A DNA stretch of 64,000 nucleotides from Watersipora subatra (GCF_963576615.1 NC_088711.1:33530121-33594120), one strand, 5' to 3'; shown: positions 12,801-24,900, numbered from the stretch's first letter. Numbers and translations: made by a program. Notes: generated by a model not told the origin, from the sequence alone.

Positions 12801-15487
12801 ATATTTACCAGGGGGTGTTTGCATTATATAATTACTATGGTTTCTATACCCCTACATACGGTTTTTCACCATACGATGCCAATCCTAGAATGGATCAAAA
12901 TCGTATCCTGAGGGTGCACTGTACTCTAATAGTAGTCTAATAATATTGAACACTGTTTCATAGCTTTTTTTTTATCTTGAAATTGTGAATATCAAGGAAA
13001 CCACTGCGAGTATTTTTGAAAAGGTAGAAATAAGGTATTGTTTTTTTAGAATTAATACATGAATAATATAAAGGCTGAGCAAACATTCTTGCATCAATGG
13101 TATAAAAACTTCGAACTGTCTAGTAGTTATTGTGTTAATGAAAGTGGAAGAAATATGACAAAAAATCTTAAACAAGTGAACGTGGTTAGGGTGGTCTGAC
13201 CAGTGAAGACCAACTTTTAAACATTATGTGATATAAGAACAACAAAACATATAAAAAGCTTACCTATATTAATATAAAGTTGACATATTGTAAGTCGATT
13301 GCTCTATCGCAAAGGCTACATTTTTGCAATAATTTATTTTTATTTTGATTAATTTTTCATTCTTTTAGTTTTTACATATAACTCAGTCATTTATATTTAT
13401 AATTTTTATTTGTTTTGGTGCTATATGTAGTTTAGTCACCTGTGGTATATATCATCAAGTTAATGAGCTCTAGAGCAGGTTTAAGGTACATGATTTATTC
13501 CTGTAAGAATAAGTTGGTTTTGACATAGGAAGCTAATGCAGGGATGAATTAACTCTTAAAAGTCAGTATAGTTGTTATAGTATAAGTTAATAGTAATAAT
13601 AAATAAGGTAAGTTAATAGTAATAATAAATAAGGTAAGTTAATAGTAATAATAAATAAGGTAAGTTAATAGTAATAATAAATAAGGTAAGTTAATAGTAA
13701 TAATAAATAAGGTAAGTTAATATAAATAAGGTAAGTTAATAGTAATAATAAATAAGGTAAGTTAATAGTAATAATAATAAGGTAAATTGATAGTAATAAT
13801 AAATAAGGTAAGTTAATAGTAATAAAGGCAAGAGTATAATCATTATATATGTTTGTTTTGCATGTTGAGATAAAAGATTGTTGAAAGCTGATTTCACCCT
13901 CGCAACATTCAATTTACTGTGCCAATGCGTTACCACCAGTGCCATTCAAATGCCTTGCAACATTTGGGAATAACTATGTATATACTCACTCTCTGTGCTT
14001 TATCGGCTCTGTATAGTTTCATCCAATTGTGATTAAACTGTATCGATCTTGTAATTGTTTTGCTGTTTACAAATGCTTAAGGAAGTTTTTCTGCAAAATC
14101 TCGGAATTCTTAACGAATAAAATACACACGTTATTGAGAGTGTATTTCTTCTATTGTTTACCTTCAACGTGGATGAACGAAAAAAGCTACCAAAGGAATG
14201 ACAAAAGAGGAGCCAAGAGCAGCTCAGAGCAGATGAAAAATAACTCGAACGCAATGTAAGAGAGCAAATTTAAAGAATGAAGAATAACATAAATAAAGAG
14301 GATAGAGTTGCCTGTCATGATCAGAGTAGGGAACAAAGGTAGGCAAGAATAAGTCAAATGAATGAAGAAGAAGAACTTTATAACAATCAGACAAGGGAAT
14401 GAACACAAGCAAGAAGGGATGCAATGAATGAAGAAGAAAGACAAGTCCAACAAAGCATCTACAGACAGCGGATAAAATTTAGAAGAAATGACATGAGTGA
14501 AGAAGAACAAATAGACAGTTAGACTTTATTACTCTCAGCTCAAACATGCATAGGTTAAAGACAAGACAGTTTGTATTCAAAATATCCAAAAAAGACATTC
14601 CTGTGAAAGGAAACAACGTTGAATATGATTTCGTAATGATACAACTAAAATATCGGCTAGTATGATTTAGTAAAGGTTTAATAGCGATTTTAGGCCAAAT
14701 TAATCTGTCTATTTATGTATAATCTGATCAGATGGGTAAGGTTTAGAATATTGTCTACAAATTTCAAAGACTAGGTAAGATATTTAATTAGGTTTATATG
14801 TGTTTTGTATCGTTATTATACTTAAACGACTCCATTGAAAAATGATTAAATTTGTTGATGAGATTTCGGTGCAAGGGTTTGAGACAGCCGTTGATGAATA
14901 ACTTTCGTGAGTTGTGTGCACATATGCATTTATCATAAAGCTCTCGAACAATCGCTTCGCTCGTGTTTGGTCGTGGGATTAGAGATTCAAGTGGTATTTT
15001 CATTTACCCAGACAACGCTGGGTGTGTCTGCTTGTTTATTAATTATTTTAATTGTGTAAGTTTTGTTTTTCGTGCTGTACGAACTTCTTTAAAATGTGTA
15101 TGTAAGTTTTTTGGGCTTTAAAACCTATTATAGAAATTGCAATGTAATCTTGTGAGAATAAATGCTGCAACATACGATGATTTTGACATATGAAGCAAAT
15201 ATCAGCATGAATAACTTGGTGTCTAGGTTTACCCGCAGTCTTGTCTGCTGTAAACTTTTTGGATGTATTAAATTTTAGCTAAAGCTTTATAGTACTTACA
15301 GGATGAAACGCAAACAGGAAGCCCTGTAACAACTGAGCCAATCAGTGTTGGTGAGCCATCAGCTTCCCCCGATGCAGCATTTTGTGATGACAGAGATGTT
15401 CTAATAGAAGTCGATCCTAAAAGTCCTATTGCCCTTGGCCCCCCTCCTAGTAGCGCTGCTCCAAACTATGGTAGTATTAGTGACTAA
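3797..15487 (+). CDS. DNAJC5: Cysteine string protein (DnaJ homolog subfamily C member 5)
   Basis: Co-chaperone of Hsc70 on secretory and synaptic vesicles, where it supports SNARE protein folding. Coding exons: 3797-3840, 5060-5141, 5342-5551, 5825-5959 and 15302-15487 (phases 2,0,0,0), giving 218 aa against 198 in human. A serine-rich N-terminus precedes the J domain (about residues 17-85), with SLYELLGLSKEAS, the HPD motif in CHPDKNK and IYDQYGSMGL. A linker (about 86-120) leads to the cysteine string (about 114-137), with 14 cysteines in runs such as FCCCCCLCCNCCCGKC; these are palmitoylated in the family. The C-terminus is acidic, Pro/Ser-rich and ends GSISD. The coding start lies in an exon entered by a clear acceptor (TACTAAC branch site at 3735, TTCTAG at 3760), so an untranslated exon lies upstream. 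Intron 4 is 9.3 kb and full of transposons. Confidence 0.93.
4494..4987. repeat. 19-bp minisatellite in DNAJC5 intron 1
   Basis: About 25 units of CCTAGCATACGCTACATAT with CATAGCATACG and TTACATATCATACG variants. It ends about 70 bp before exon 2. Confidence 0.93.
5060..5141 (+). CDS. DNAJC5: DNAJC5 coding exon 2 (J domain helix I-II)
   Basis: Acceptor CCACAG, donor AAG|GTGAGA. Encodes TSGTSLYELLGLSKEASP and DDIKKSYRK, the first half of the J domain. Confidence 0.93.
5342..5551 (+). CDS. DNAJC5: DNAJC5 coding exon 3 (HPD motif to linker)
   Basis: Acceptor CTCTGCAG, donor AAG|GTATTT. Encodes MALKCHPDKNKGND (HPD loop), the rest of the J domain and the linker up to KPWAK. The open frame past 5551 is intron and minisatellite. 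Confidence 0.95.
5568..5798. repeat. 22-bp minisatellite in DNAJC5 intron 3
   Basis: Tandem ACTCAGCTATACACAGTACAGT units (about 10, with TATATACAGTAAAAT variants). It fills almost the whole 273-bp intron between exons 3 and 4. Confidence 0.92.
5825..5959 (+). CDS. DNAJC5: DNAJC5 coding exon 4 (cysteine string)
   Basis: Acceptor TTTTTCAG, donor CAG|GTCAGT, phase 0 at both ends. Encodes ALAVVACLLTGCC, the cysteine string and GKCGPQDFDEEANNSFTSQ. Confidence 0.95.
5996..6648. repeat. 23-bp minisatellite in DNAJC5 intron 4
   Basis: Roughly 28 units of CACTCTTGTCTCAACTGTAGGGC with a longer CTCACAGTGTAGGGC variant, starting about 35 bp after the exon 4 donor. Confidence 0.93.
6847..7966 (+). mobile_element. 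TA-flanked MITE, copy A (Tigger/pogo-like)
   Basis: Inverted ends CAGTCAAACATGAATAACTCG and GAGTTATCCATGTTTGACTG, both bordered by TA, as expected of a Tc1/mariner-superfamily insertion. The interior has nested palindromes: a hairpin with CCGACGTTGATTC at 7482-7513, and arms CACGGGCTAGCCGGGTCACGC and its reverse at about 7525-7650. No transposase is visible. Copy B at 10822-11950 is the same family in reverse orientation. Confidence 0.8.
8091..8610 (+). mobile_element. Tigger-like element fragment (CAGTGC family)
   Basis: Begins TA|CAGTGCGCTGTCTCCATACG. It is homologous, in opposite orientation, to the right part of the element ending at 12921, and in the same orientation to the copy at about 48800-49773. 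The right end is missing or was overrun by the minisatellite that follows. Confidence 0.6.
8655..9254. repeat. CTCTAATAATA minisatellite, interrupted by an insertion
   Basis: Array of 10-11-bp words (ACTCTAATAAT, AGTCTAATAAT). It stops at 9254 where the CAGTGC element begins and resumes briefly at 12924-12947 (CTCTAATAGTAGTCTAATAAT), so the element landed inside the array. Confidence 0.9.
9255..12921 (+). mobile_element. Tigger-like TIR element inserted in the minisatellite
   Basis: Ends CAGTGCACCCTCAGG and CCTGAGGGTGCACTG, each bordered by TA. The inner part near the right end matches 8091-8360 in reverse; the 9560-9740 part matches 8440-8600 in reverse. It contains MITE copy B as a secondary insertion. 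I find no intact transposase; the 10221-10427 frame has no recognisable domain. Without copy B it is about 2.5 kb. Confidence 0.7.
10822..11950 (-). mobile_element. TA-flanked MITE, copy B (reverse of copy A)
   Basis: Ends CAGTGAAACATGGATAACTCG and GAGTTATCCGAGTTTCACTG with TA on both sides. Nearly its whole length is the reverse complement of 6847-7966, including both internal hairpins. It is nested in the 9255-12921 element. Confidence 0.8.
12948..13574. other. AT-rich intron stretch, no feature seen
   Basis: DNAJC5 intron 4 sequence with poly-T tracts. Short open frames lack conservation cues or splice context. Confidence 0.4.
13583..13827. repeat. 26-bp minisatellite containing AAG|GTAAGT
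   Basis: About 9-10 units of GGTAAGTTAATAGTAATAATAAATAA with small deletions. Every full unit has a consensus 5' splice-site word (AAGGTAAGT) on the transcribed strand of DNAJC5 intron 4. Confidence 0.92.
14165..14521 (+). pseudogene. Decayed repeat-coding remnant (M-[NS]-E-E-E motif)
   Basis: In the plus frames, stop-interrupted protein reads DERKKLPKE, then MNEEEELYNNQ, ARRDAMNEEERQ and RRNDMSEEEQ, a repeating basic/acidic helix motif about 22-25 aa long. Similar repeats occur ahead of helicase domains in some invertebrate Helitron-related genes, but no helicase is present here, so assignment stays open. Stops and frame breaks show it is not functional. Confidence 0.3.
14530..15301. other. 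Unremarkable intron end with a degenerate HINE-like tail
   Basis: AT-rich intron. At 15004-15023, ACCCAGACAACGCTGGGT resembles the palindromic tail of the HINE-like elements in this window. Confidence 0.35.
15302..15487 (+). CDS. DNAJC5: DNAJC5 coding exon 5 (C-terminal tail)
   Basis: Acceptor ACTTACAG at 15301. Encodes DETQTGSPVTTEPISVGEP through PNYGSISD and TAA at 15485-15487. Phase 0 follows directly from exon 4. The tail is rich in Pro, Ser and acidic residues, as in other CSPs. Confidence 0.88.
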   Translation, partial: DETQTGSPVTTEPISVGEPSASPDAAFCDDRDVLIEVDPKSPIALGPPPSSAAPNYGSISD

Positions 15488-15969
15488 CATATGCAAAGCG
15501 AACTAATTTTTCATTATGACAGCATCAGCCCCACTGACTCGGGTCTGATGTATAACCCGTGTGATACTCAGGCCATAATGCAGTCTCTATATGAGTATTA
15601 GATTTGCTCAATCACACCAATACAAATGTCTATTTAAAGTAAACAGAATTACATTCAGGCTAAGTTCCTACTGGCAGTTTCTTGCTAAAAAAAGTTCACT
15701 TTTTGAAGCTCTTTAAAAACTCCCTGTTTATATGTATTTAATAACGTTGAAATTATTTTTCTTATCACCATTCTTGTAGACCAATTCCAATTTTTTCTGA
15801 TTACAGGTTTATCCAACTGTTTTGCAATGTAACGCTGCTACAACCATGCTGTTAGTTTTTGTTCCTTCAACACAGTTTAGGCAATTGAAGTGTGTTTTAT
15901 TATTTGTATATTTTGTACCATTGTGATTGGGATGTCCTATTATGCAATGGTGATGGATTTCAAATGCCA

Positions 15970-15975
15970 AATAAA
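15970..15975 (+). terminator. Candidate DNAJC5 polyadenylation signal (AATAAA)
   Basis: First AATAAA hexamer noticed after the DNAJC5 stop, 483 bp downstream. Use as the cleavage signal is inferred from position only. Confidence 0.45.
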
Positions 15976-18784
15976 ATACAGTTTCATACACAAATTTTAG
16001 CTTGCATAGCTTATAAACACTCTATTTCAGGTTCATCAATTTGAATTCTGGTGACAGACGCATCTATCGTTGAGGGTGCTGCAAGACATGCAAGGGTAGA
16101 CATTAGGTAACCAATCAGTTGCTTAGGCTGATTGATGGGTTTCTTGTATACACTATACATGTATGTACATGTATATATGTACATGTACATATGTACATAT
16201 ATACATGTACATATATATATTTAACAGCTGCTCTAATCTGCTATAACTTACAGCAATTCAAAACACACGCAAGAAATTTATGTTGTTTTCAAGGCTTATG
16301 CTCTTATTGGGCTGCAGATAGCCAGGGTTTCAAATGCTCTACAGGCCTTTTGAAAATGCTTTGAAAAACTTGTACTGCAACTGTAGCGCTTTGTTAACTG
16401 CTGCGTGTAAGGGATATATTACCCTCTATTCTATGACCACGAAAGCTTCAAAGGTTTGTGTATGACAAGTTCCTACTTGCTTGCATTATGTTAGCAAGCC
16501 TTTATTACATCTGCATGCAATTATTTTACTCACATGTTAATACAGACTATTTTTGCACAGTATACAGTTTTGCTCAAAATATACATGTATACACGACATA
16601 TTTTACATGTATTGGTCTTGTAAAGGTTCAAAGAAGTACGTAGAGAGATCCCTTGTACTAGAGTTACTTACACAATCTATATATATACATCCCAAAGTTT
16701 GTGTGAGTGTGATTTGGTTGGTCCAGCTATAGCTATTAAAATACTGGTATGAAGAATCCATATTGCAGAAGGTTTCATCTTGGAACCTCCCATTCCCCAA
16801 ACGATATGCTAAACCATTAAGTTATGCGAGATTGATGGATTCATTGGGTGATATATGCCGATATGTGGGTGAAAATACGCATAGCGCTACGCTTTATGCA
16901 AGTCATTAAAGCTTGCTCTCACGGCTCTTATTAGTAAATTACTAGCTTACACAAATTAGCCATTGACAATGTGCTAGGCTAATGCCAAGTGGCAGACGAC
17001 TACATTACATGTCGCTGTTTATAAGCTGATTTTGATACCTGTGCAACGCAGGGCGTTCCACTAATTAAAATAATAATGGTATGACAAAAGGGTTGCATGA
17101 GTGACGAGTGTCACTGGTTGTGACATGTTTAGGTACTACCTTACATATCATATTTTGCAGATAAAGATTATTTTATTACATATTTGATGTGTTATTTAAA
17201 ACATCTTCATTATTATTCAAAATTGAGTGCAGAATATAGTGAGCAGTGAAGCAATCCAAAGCTAGCCTGCTAGACTATGAATGTATCATGTATGGAGAGA
17301 TAAATCCTGAGCAGATGCTTTAAAGCTAAGACAGCCAGTCTGCGGTTGCATAGAAAGTCTGGCACAAAACTGCACAGCTTCAAGTCAAATGATGATAGCA
17401 GCTGCTATCTATTGAAACTGTCAGACCTTGGAAATGATGAACATAATTTAGCACTGATAATTACCTCATGGTTTTTGTCTCCTTTATCTAGATACCTTTA
17501 AAGATAATTGTACGAGCATTCGTATTAACTTTTATTATTTCTGTGGAACTAAGCAAATCATTGTTAGGGTAAGGATTCGACAGCAAACTCACATAATAAG
17601 AATGTAGAGTGAGTCGCAGTGCTGCCTCCTTATTTACATTATTTACCAGGTAAATCTCTCTCGACATATCGTTGCTATGTTCATTTAAACGGATTGTTGC
17701 TTGAATGTTGCGCAAGACGAATTGCTGTAAAATTTTGCTCCTCCGTGTAACAGGTTCATGACAGCACAATTGCTATCAACTTGAATGATTTTGACCGTTT
17801 GGCGATTTCCTATCTGAATGGCGAGTCATGATTTTTCAGGTAGCTAGGCACCATTTTTCAATTTTCTTCTAATGAATATTTCATACAATTTCGCATCTGT
17901 CATCACAAATAAAATCGATCTGCATTGAATGCAACTTTCCAAGTATAATGATAGTAAAAGCGATATTAATAGTAGTAATAATTCTATAATAATACCAATT
18001 ATCATGAAACTCTGCAAACTGTTATACATTTTCATTTTATTATTTGGTCCGAATATATATCTGCTCATTGAGCCCTATCTGAATACAGTTCAATTTATTG
18101 TAGGTGATGGGTGCGTAACATGTAGAGTTCACTACAAAGTGATTAAAAATAAATTTTAACTAAATCACACATAGGTTCACTCTATAAGTTTTTTTCGTAA
18201 GCATTCATGAGGTGTTAAAAAATACTTTTTATCCACTGAGAGATCAATCCATGATAGAACCTGTATCAAGCATGTACATCTGCATCCAGTTCTTTCTATT
18301 TTATATGCTCACATATATATGCTTGCTAGAAATGAAGAAGCACGTTTACTGTGTTATGCTTTCTGGAAACTTTCAATGCTTGATGGTAGTGATGTTATTA
18401 GTGTTCAAATTATAAGCGTGCCACTTCCGCCCTGGAAATTAGCAGCACTTGTATCGCCTTCAGTCTCTGCAAGCTCCATCAATATTTATGTTAGTGAACA
18501 AATACTCATCATACACTTTTGTTATCCGACACGACGCACTTGCTCCATACAGTCAAGAGCACGCTTACGTTCTCATTGATTTTTCACATGCCATGTGGTA
18601 TTACGATCATCCCAAAACACTACTAGTGGCTACTGAACTACACTACCGAAAGGTGCCCATTCCTAACTGGGCATTTGTTTTTTAAGTGTTTTGGTTGTCA
18701 TTTCATCAAGAAAGTGTTGAAAGAGTGTTCACAGTATTCACAGAATGAATCACAGTAGATCTTTGATTTAGCGCCTTTGCAACA
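15976..18784. other. Intergenic region between DNAJC5 and the first transporter gene
   Basis: Contains a TACATG-rich palindromic tract (16152-16222), a minus-strand tRNA-like piece (about 16735-16850) and a HINE-like tail word ACCTGTGCAACGCAGGG (about 17038-17054). Overlapping plus-strand frames at 18212-18685 match nothing I recognise. A probable acceptor (TTTGATTTAG at 18771) suggests the transporter's 5' UTR exon lies somewhere here. Confidence 0.4.
16735..16850 (-). repeat. tRNA-derived SINE-like fragment
   Basis: The minus strand reads CATAACTTAATGGTTTAGCA and then GGAGGTTCCAAGATG, the layout of tRNA A- and B-boxes. The B-box is poor and no cloverleaf closes. Confidence 0.4.
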
Positions 18785-18949
18785 ATGTCCGATGACTGGG
18801 CATCTCTCCAGCATAATGGAGGTCAACTGTATGCCAAGGGCAAACCTCCACATTTTCTCTACATATTTACTTCTCTGGCAGCTCTAGGAGGATTTCTGTT
18901 CGGCTATGACACGGGCATTATTTCTGGTGCTATTATTCTCATACGGCAG
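18785..18949 (+). CDS. SLC2A13: SLC2A13-like (+) coding exon 1: N-terminus and TM1
   Basis: [11 protein letters not shown] start, then [17 protein letters not shown] (TM1). Donor CAG|GTTAGT, phase 0. Confidence 0.92.
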
Positions 18950-21900
18950 GTTAGTGTTACACTGTGTTTACCTAATATGTCAGCACCATATTGAAATGAT
19001 TCTACAGCAAAACTCGTAACTATTTTTCAAACAATTTTATTGCCAATGTTCTTGCTCATCGTGCCTAAGAATTGCTAACTCGTTCCACCACTTTAATGTC
19101 TATTTATCAGGAGTTCACATTCAGTTATGAGCTATAAAAATAACATTTGCTGTTGGTAGGATTTTAGACTAAACACTGCATGGCAAGAATTCGTTGTTGC
19201 CTCGACTATCGGAGCAGCGGCGTTGTTCGCGCTAGTCGGAGGATACCTGAATGACAAGGCTGGTCGTAAACCAGTCATACTGCTCGCCAGCATTGTCTTC
19301 ACTTCAGGTTCTCTCTGCATGGCCTTTGCTGATGATAAGTACATCTTGGTAATTGGTCGAACCATCTTGGGAACAGGAATAGGTAAGCACTAGCAATATA
19401 CATACAATGGCTTTGAGTTCAGCATGAAATGATCATTTGCACTAACATGAAGCTTACTGGGGCCAAATTTGAAGGAGCAGTTCTCTTTGATCTGATTGAA
19501 TGTTCAGTCTCTTGACCATTATTTAGACTAACCAGAACTGCATGAGTCGCAGCTGTGCAGAGGACGGCTAACTAATAGCAAAGATGGCGCTATAGAAATT
19601 GCCTTGTAATAAAAGGTTTAAGATGAAGTCTATGATAAGTAACTCCTAGTGAGTACTAAGTGCAGAGGGTGGCCAACTCCTAGTGAGTACAAAGTGCAGA
19701 ATCTGTATCTATAGTCACTGAAACATGTGGAAAGATTGGAAGCATTTTTTGCTCGATTTCATTCTCATATATCTTTAGGTTTGGGGCGTTCCCTTATGCC
19801 CCTTATACAGAAAATTTCATATGAAGTACATAAACCTTTAATGTTGATTGCCCTTTTAGTCGCCCTCATTGAGTTCAACCCAGATTTTTTGTGGAAGGAA
19901 TAGAATTGATCGACCAAGCAGTCAAAAATATTTTTCAATGTCAAGCAGCATTTGCTAAAATGAGCGTTTGCTCTGTTCAAGGATTCTCGAGGGATCCTAT
20001 TGAGGGTGTAGTCGTTACACGCATTTGCTAATGAATAAAAAGTGTTGAAAGACCATTGCCAACTCGTATCAAGTCCCGAAGGAAGTGGATTCAGTTGAGT
20101 CAATCGTCTTTGACAGACTTCCTATGACTGAGCCTCATAAAACATCATCTGTTACAGTGATAGAGCTACTCCATAGACATCACATCTTCATCTGCTATAA
20201 AACAGTGACATTAATATAGTTCTATGATGCTGTTATTTGTATTTACAAAGGCCAAACTCAAGCTGCTTCTCAAATAATGACTCATTTTTAAAAATAGTTT
20301 TGTTGTAACGTTGCCCGCCTCAAGTCTGTTGGATGTAGATGGTTCTTAAACACTTGTCTCCTGATGATACGTCTTATCCCACTTTGCCTTCCCACTGGCA
20401 CTACGATCAATACTGATAAGAAGGTCATTAGCAAAGCATTCCTTTAATAATCGCTAGACAATGACTTTTATCGGCAGTTATAATTTCTATATAGCTCTTA
20501 GCTAATATTTGATCTGCCAATTTTCCTTGACCATATTGAATGATGCCCAGTATTTTTGATGATCGTGTTCCAACAACATGTGAGGCAACAATGTGTTCCT
20601 CCATCAAGGTCATGCTAAGGGCATTGAAGTCCCACACAAATTCTGCTAATTAATTGTGTATATCTCAGATGATGTATTTCTGTATATTGTCTTAGGTCGG
20701 TCATGCTGGAGTTAGCTCCCATTTTTCAACTAGTGAAGTTCTATGTTTTGTCTCATTACACAGGTTTATCATCCATGACAGTGCCAATGTATATAGCAGA
20801 ATCTGCTCCAGCTAACATCAGAGGACGACTTGTCTCTGTGAACATTGCCATGGTCGCTGCGGGGCAGTTCATAGCCAACTGTGTTGCTGGTCTCTTCACC
20901 AGTTTCTCTCATGATGGATGGAGGTTAGGAGTTTATTTCCTGTAGTTTTGTGCTAATTAAAGTTGTAGAATAGTTGAAATATATGAATGAATTTCAGTTT
21001 CTACTGAGTGAATTTACCACCTAAAATCATCTGGTACTCTGACTGTACTTGTAAAGTTACTAAAAACAATATGTGCCAGATTGAAGTAAATGAACTCTTT
21101 TCTCCTCTTTTCAGAAATCACACATTTATCCTTCATGCATATTATAACTTTTTCTAATGATTGATTAGGTGAATTTGCCAATATCAATTTGTTGTTGCCA
21201 TATGCTGTTATCTAATGAGCTCTATTGGCTAATGTAAAAACCAATCTCCTACAATACAATTTGCTCATCTAAATATGAATGATTCACCTGCCTGTCAACC
21301 GCCATCGCCATTGTCGCAAGTCGTCTGATACCATAAATTACAAATCAGATCACTTTGACAGAAATCTGCTCTGGGAAAGGTTTTATACAGCGGGTTTCTT
21401 TACTTGCAAAAATAATAAAAATGTAATAAGTCAAGCAGTAGCAATACTGTACAAACACAAAAACAATGCCATTTCCGCAGCAATATTATATACTTGGAAC
21501 ATCTTTCTTCTATGGAAGAAGGCCTCAAAATATGGCTATTTAATTTCAGGTCTGTTTTTCATATAAAGATAAATAAGATGTGAAACAGACACCTGTATGT
21601 CTGAAAGTGTTTATAATACATCAGAGTTTTTACTATAATAAGAGCCATGTTCATCCATCCGTATGTCCAAAGTCATAGTTGGAAGTCAGGAAAAAGATTG
21701 CATCGTACAGGGTTCAAACTTGCATTATACATGTATATAATAGGTGACAAGTATCTATGATTGTGGAATGCATACACAATATGTAAAACAATTAAACTGA
21801 ATATGAAAAGTTCAAATGATATGCAAAAATCATGCTTTTCAAAGGGTCAATATTACTTATACTATTATTGCTATTAATATTACTCATAGTATTGTTGCAA

Positions 21901-24900
21901 AAATTTGGGTTTCTCTGATGTTTGAGTTTAAAAATTCTTAATCATTCAAAAATAAGCTTGTTTAAAAGCAGCCTTTTGCTTCATCATGTTATAGACCTTA
22001 GGCTAGACCTTGATTAGTTACTGCGTATGGTATAGTCTGAGTCACTTACAATTTTCCCTCCATTTTACCTTAGAGCAAATTCCCTTCAAGGTCAAATTGT
22101 AAGTTTTTAAATTTAAGCTAAGCTATAATATTGCATAAATGCAACTAATAGTACTAATTGTTAAAATATTGAGCTAAGGCTATGTTTAGCGCGTTTTAAG
22201 AAAGCCATTTTCGATTGCCAGCAACTAAAGTTTACTAAAGAAGTAGCATTTTAGTGGCATCTTGCGATCGTGACATCACACTCTATTACTAAGCAGTGAC
22301 ATACTTGTAGATATATGCTCGGTCTGGGTGCATTGCCTGCGGCAGTGCAGTTTGTGGCATTTCTTTTTATGCCTGAGAGCCCACGCTGGCTGATCACGCA
22401 AGGCAAAGAGTCTGAGGCTAAAGAGGTGCTAGCCAAACTGAGAGGTACTACAGCTATGGTCGACGAAGAGTATGAAGGCATAAAAGCTAATATATTCTGC
22501 ATCTCGGAGGAGTTGAAGCATAGAGGTAGGTTGAAGCATAGAGGTAGGTTGAAGCATAGAGGTAGGTTGAAGCATAGAGGTAAGTTGAAGCATAGAGGTA
22601 GGTTGAAGCATAGAGGTAGGTTGAAGCATAGAGGTAGGTTGAAGCATAGAGGTAAGTTGAAGCATAGAGGGGACATTCTTAACCAAACCTCTATCACAAT
22701 TTTGTTGGTTTGCATAATTTGGTTATTACGCTAGATTTAGACAAAAATATTTTAAGTGTTAAAAAATCCTTTAAAGCCGTTGTTTTTTAAAAAGTTATTT
22801 GTTTGGAAGAGACTGTTGTTTTATGTAGATTGCTGTGGTGACAATAGTGAAACTGTTGTCTTATGTCTTTCTGGTTAAACCATATAAACCTTTACGTGTT
22901 CTGAATATTTTGAATTTGCTTATTTTGTAAATTTGGCAAATTATTAGAAAATATAGACAGGGACGGAAGTAAAACAATCAGAGGCAGTTGCTGGCAGACT
23001 GGGGTTCGATCGCTAACCAACGTGGATAGTTTTCAGATTTTAAGACAGTCTTTTGTGATGTTGAAAAATGAGTGTTCTGCTAGGCATAATGAAAATCCTG
23101 ATTTACGAGGATATTAACCACAATGTTTGAGATGTGCTAAGGCATAACCTCGTCTTGTCTTGTGAAAGCAATGCTTGGTCTAGATCTCTTGTTCTACGTG
23201 GAGCCGTTTGCAAAACTTGTATTCTCTGAAACTTCAGCTAACATAGGTTGGAAAGCATTGTGTTTAAATTGAAAAAGGTTGGCACAGCCAGACACGGTCT
23301 TGTGCTCCGCCATAATGTATAAGCTTGGATCTCCATAACATACTGTACGTTGAAAGGCTGTTGTCACTTTGTCAACAATGTAATGGTCATGTTTGCCGTG
23401 CATTCCATCTTCTATTGTATATTTATTATCAGATATTTGCAGTTAAATAATATAGTTTAGTTGAATTACCAATTTAGGCGTATTAATCATTCATAGCGCC
23501 TCATAAGTTACTAATGGATGACTCATTTTCTATGATTACTATCATGAACTGAGTCAGACATAGCTAAAGGTTTCATTATGTCTCAGCCGGTGTCCGTAGC
23601 CCTTAGGCATGCCACTCTGTAGCAGCCTGCATGTAAAGATTCATAACACTTGAAGGTGCATCGGAAAAGGATGTACTAAGCGTGTGGGTCGCCCTCTCTA
23701 ATGTAATATCATTACTAAATATAAGCTAATTGGAGGCTCTAATAGGCTAACAACTCATTGATTTAGCATATCACGCAATTTATAGCTCACTCATATGAGT
23801 TTGCTCTAGAACTGTCGCAACCTCATCATGGCCTCCCCTGTGCTGCCTGTAGCAGCTTCTAGAAAATTGCATCAAGATGGAGACAGCTTATCTAATCATT
23901 ATTTCTCTGTTCTGGTTGGTTTATCGCTCGCTCTACAGCACAATTGTGCGTGTATAAGGCAATCAGACTCGAGTAGAATATAACATCTTGTCTTCAGAAT
24001 CAATCTCATTACTGCATCTTGCTCAATATTGTCTTTATGTCCTGACTTAGAATCACTTGGGGTCAGTCACTCGTCTTGCCACTGCAGAATCAATAATCAT
24101 GTCTGCTTTTCTGGTCCATAAAATTCAAGTCGTTAATCTGAAATGATCAACTTAAACTTTGTGAAATATGGCAATTGTATAATATAATATATTGTATATT
24201 TCTTTCAGAGCATAAACCTTTGCTCCTGCAGATGTTGCAGACGCCTTCAGTAAGGAGAGCATTGATAGTAGGTTGTGGCCTTCAAATAATTCAGCAACTC
24301 GCAGGCATCAACACAGTCATGTGAGCACTTACTAATTCTTATCCTATAGGATTACTCTAGGCACATCGTACCTTGGAAATAGTCCCTCCTGGCAGAAACA
24401 TAGCCGTAATTTGCCTATCGCCAAGTGGTCCATTTAAAAACGGAGTTTGTTTCAACTAAGTAGTATTTCACTGGCATGTTCGACATGTAGTTTAGATACA
24501 TATCGTATTCACATTATATGTGACTAAAGCATTCACATTGTATAGGCTGAAACATTTAAATTACAAGCGGCTAAAACATTCACGTTATATAGGCTAAAAC
24601 ATTTAAATTACAAGCGGCTAAAACATTCTCGTTGTATAGGCTGAAACATTTAAATTACAAGCGGCTAAAACATTCACGTTATATAGGCTAAAACATTTAA
24701 ATTATAAGTGACTAAAACATTCTCGTTGTATAGGGTGAAACATTTAAATTACAAGCGGCTAAAACATTCCCGTTGTATAGGCTGAAACATTCCCCTCTTT
24801 AATGCAAAACTTTTGCGTTAGAAGGGCTGAAACATTCCCACGCTTGCTAGATGATTTCTTAATACTCTGCTACAAAGAAAGTAAAAGTGCAGAAGCTATC

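Noticed and set aside
18212-18685. Overlapping ORFs just upstream of the plus-strand transporter
   Set aside because: No recognisable domain, overlapping frames, and no phase-compatible link to exon 1; kept as intergenic/UTR sequence.
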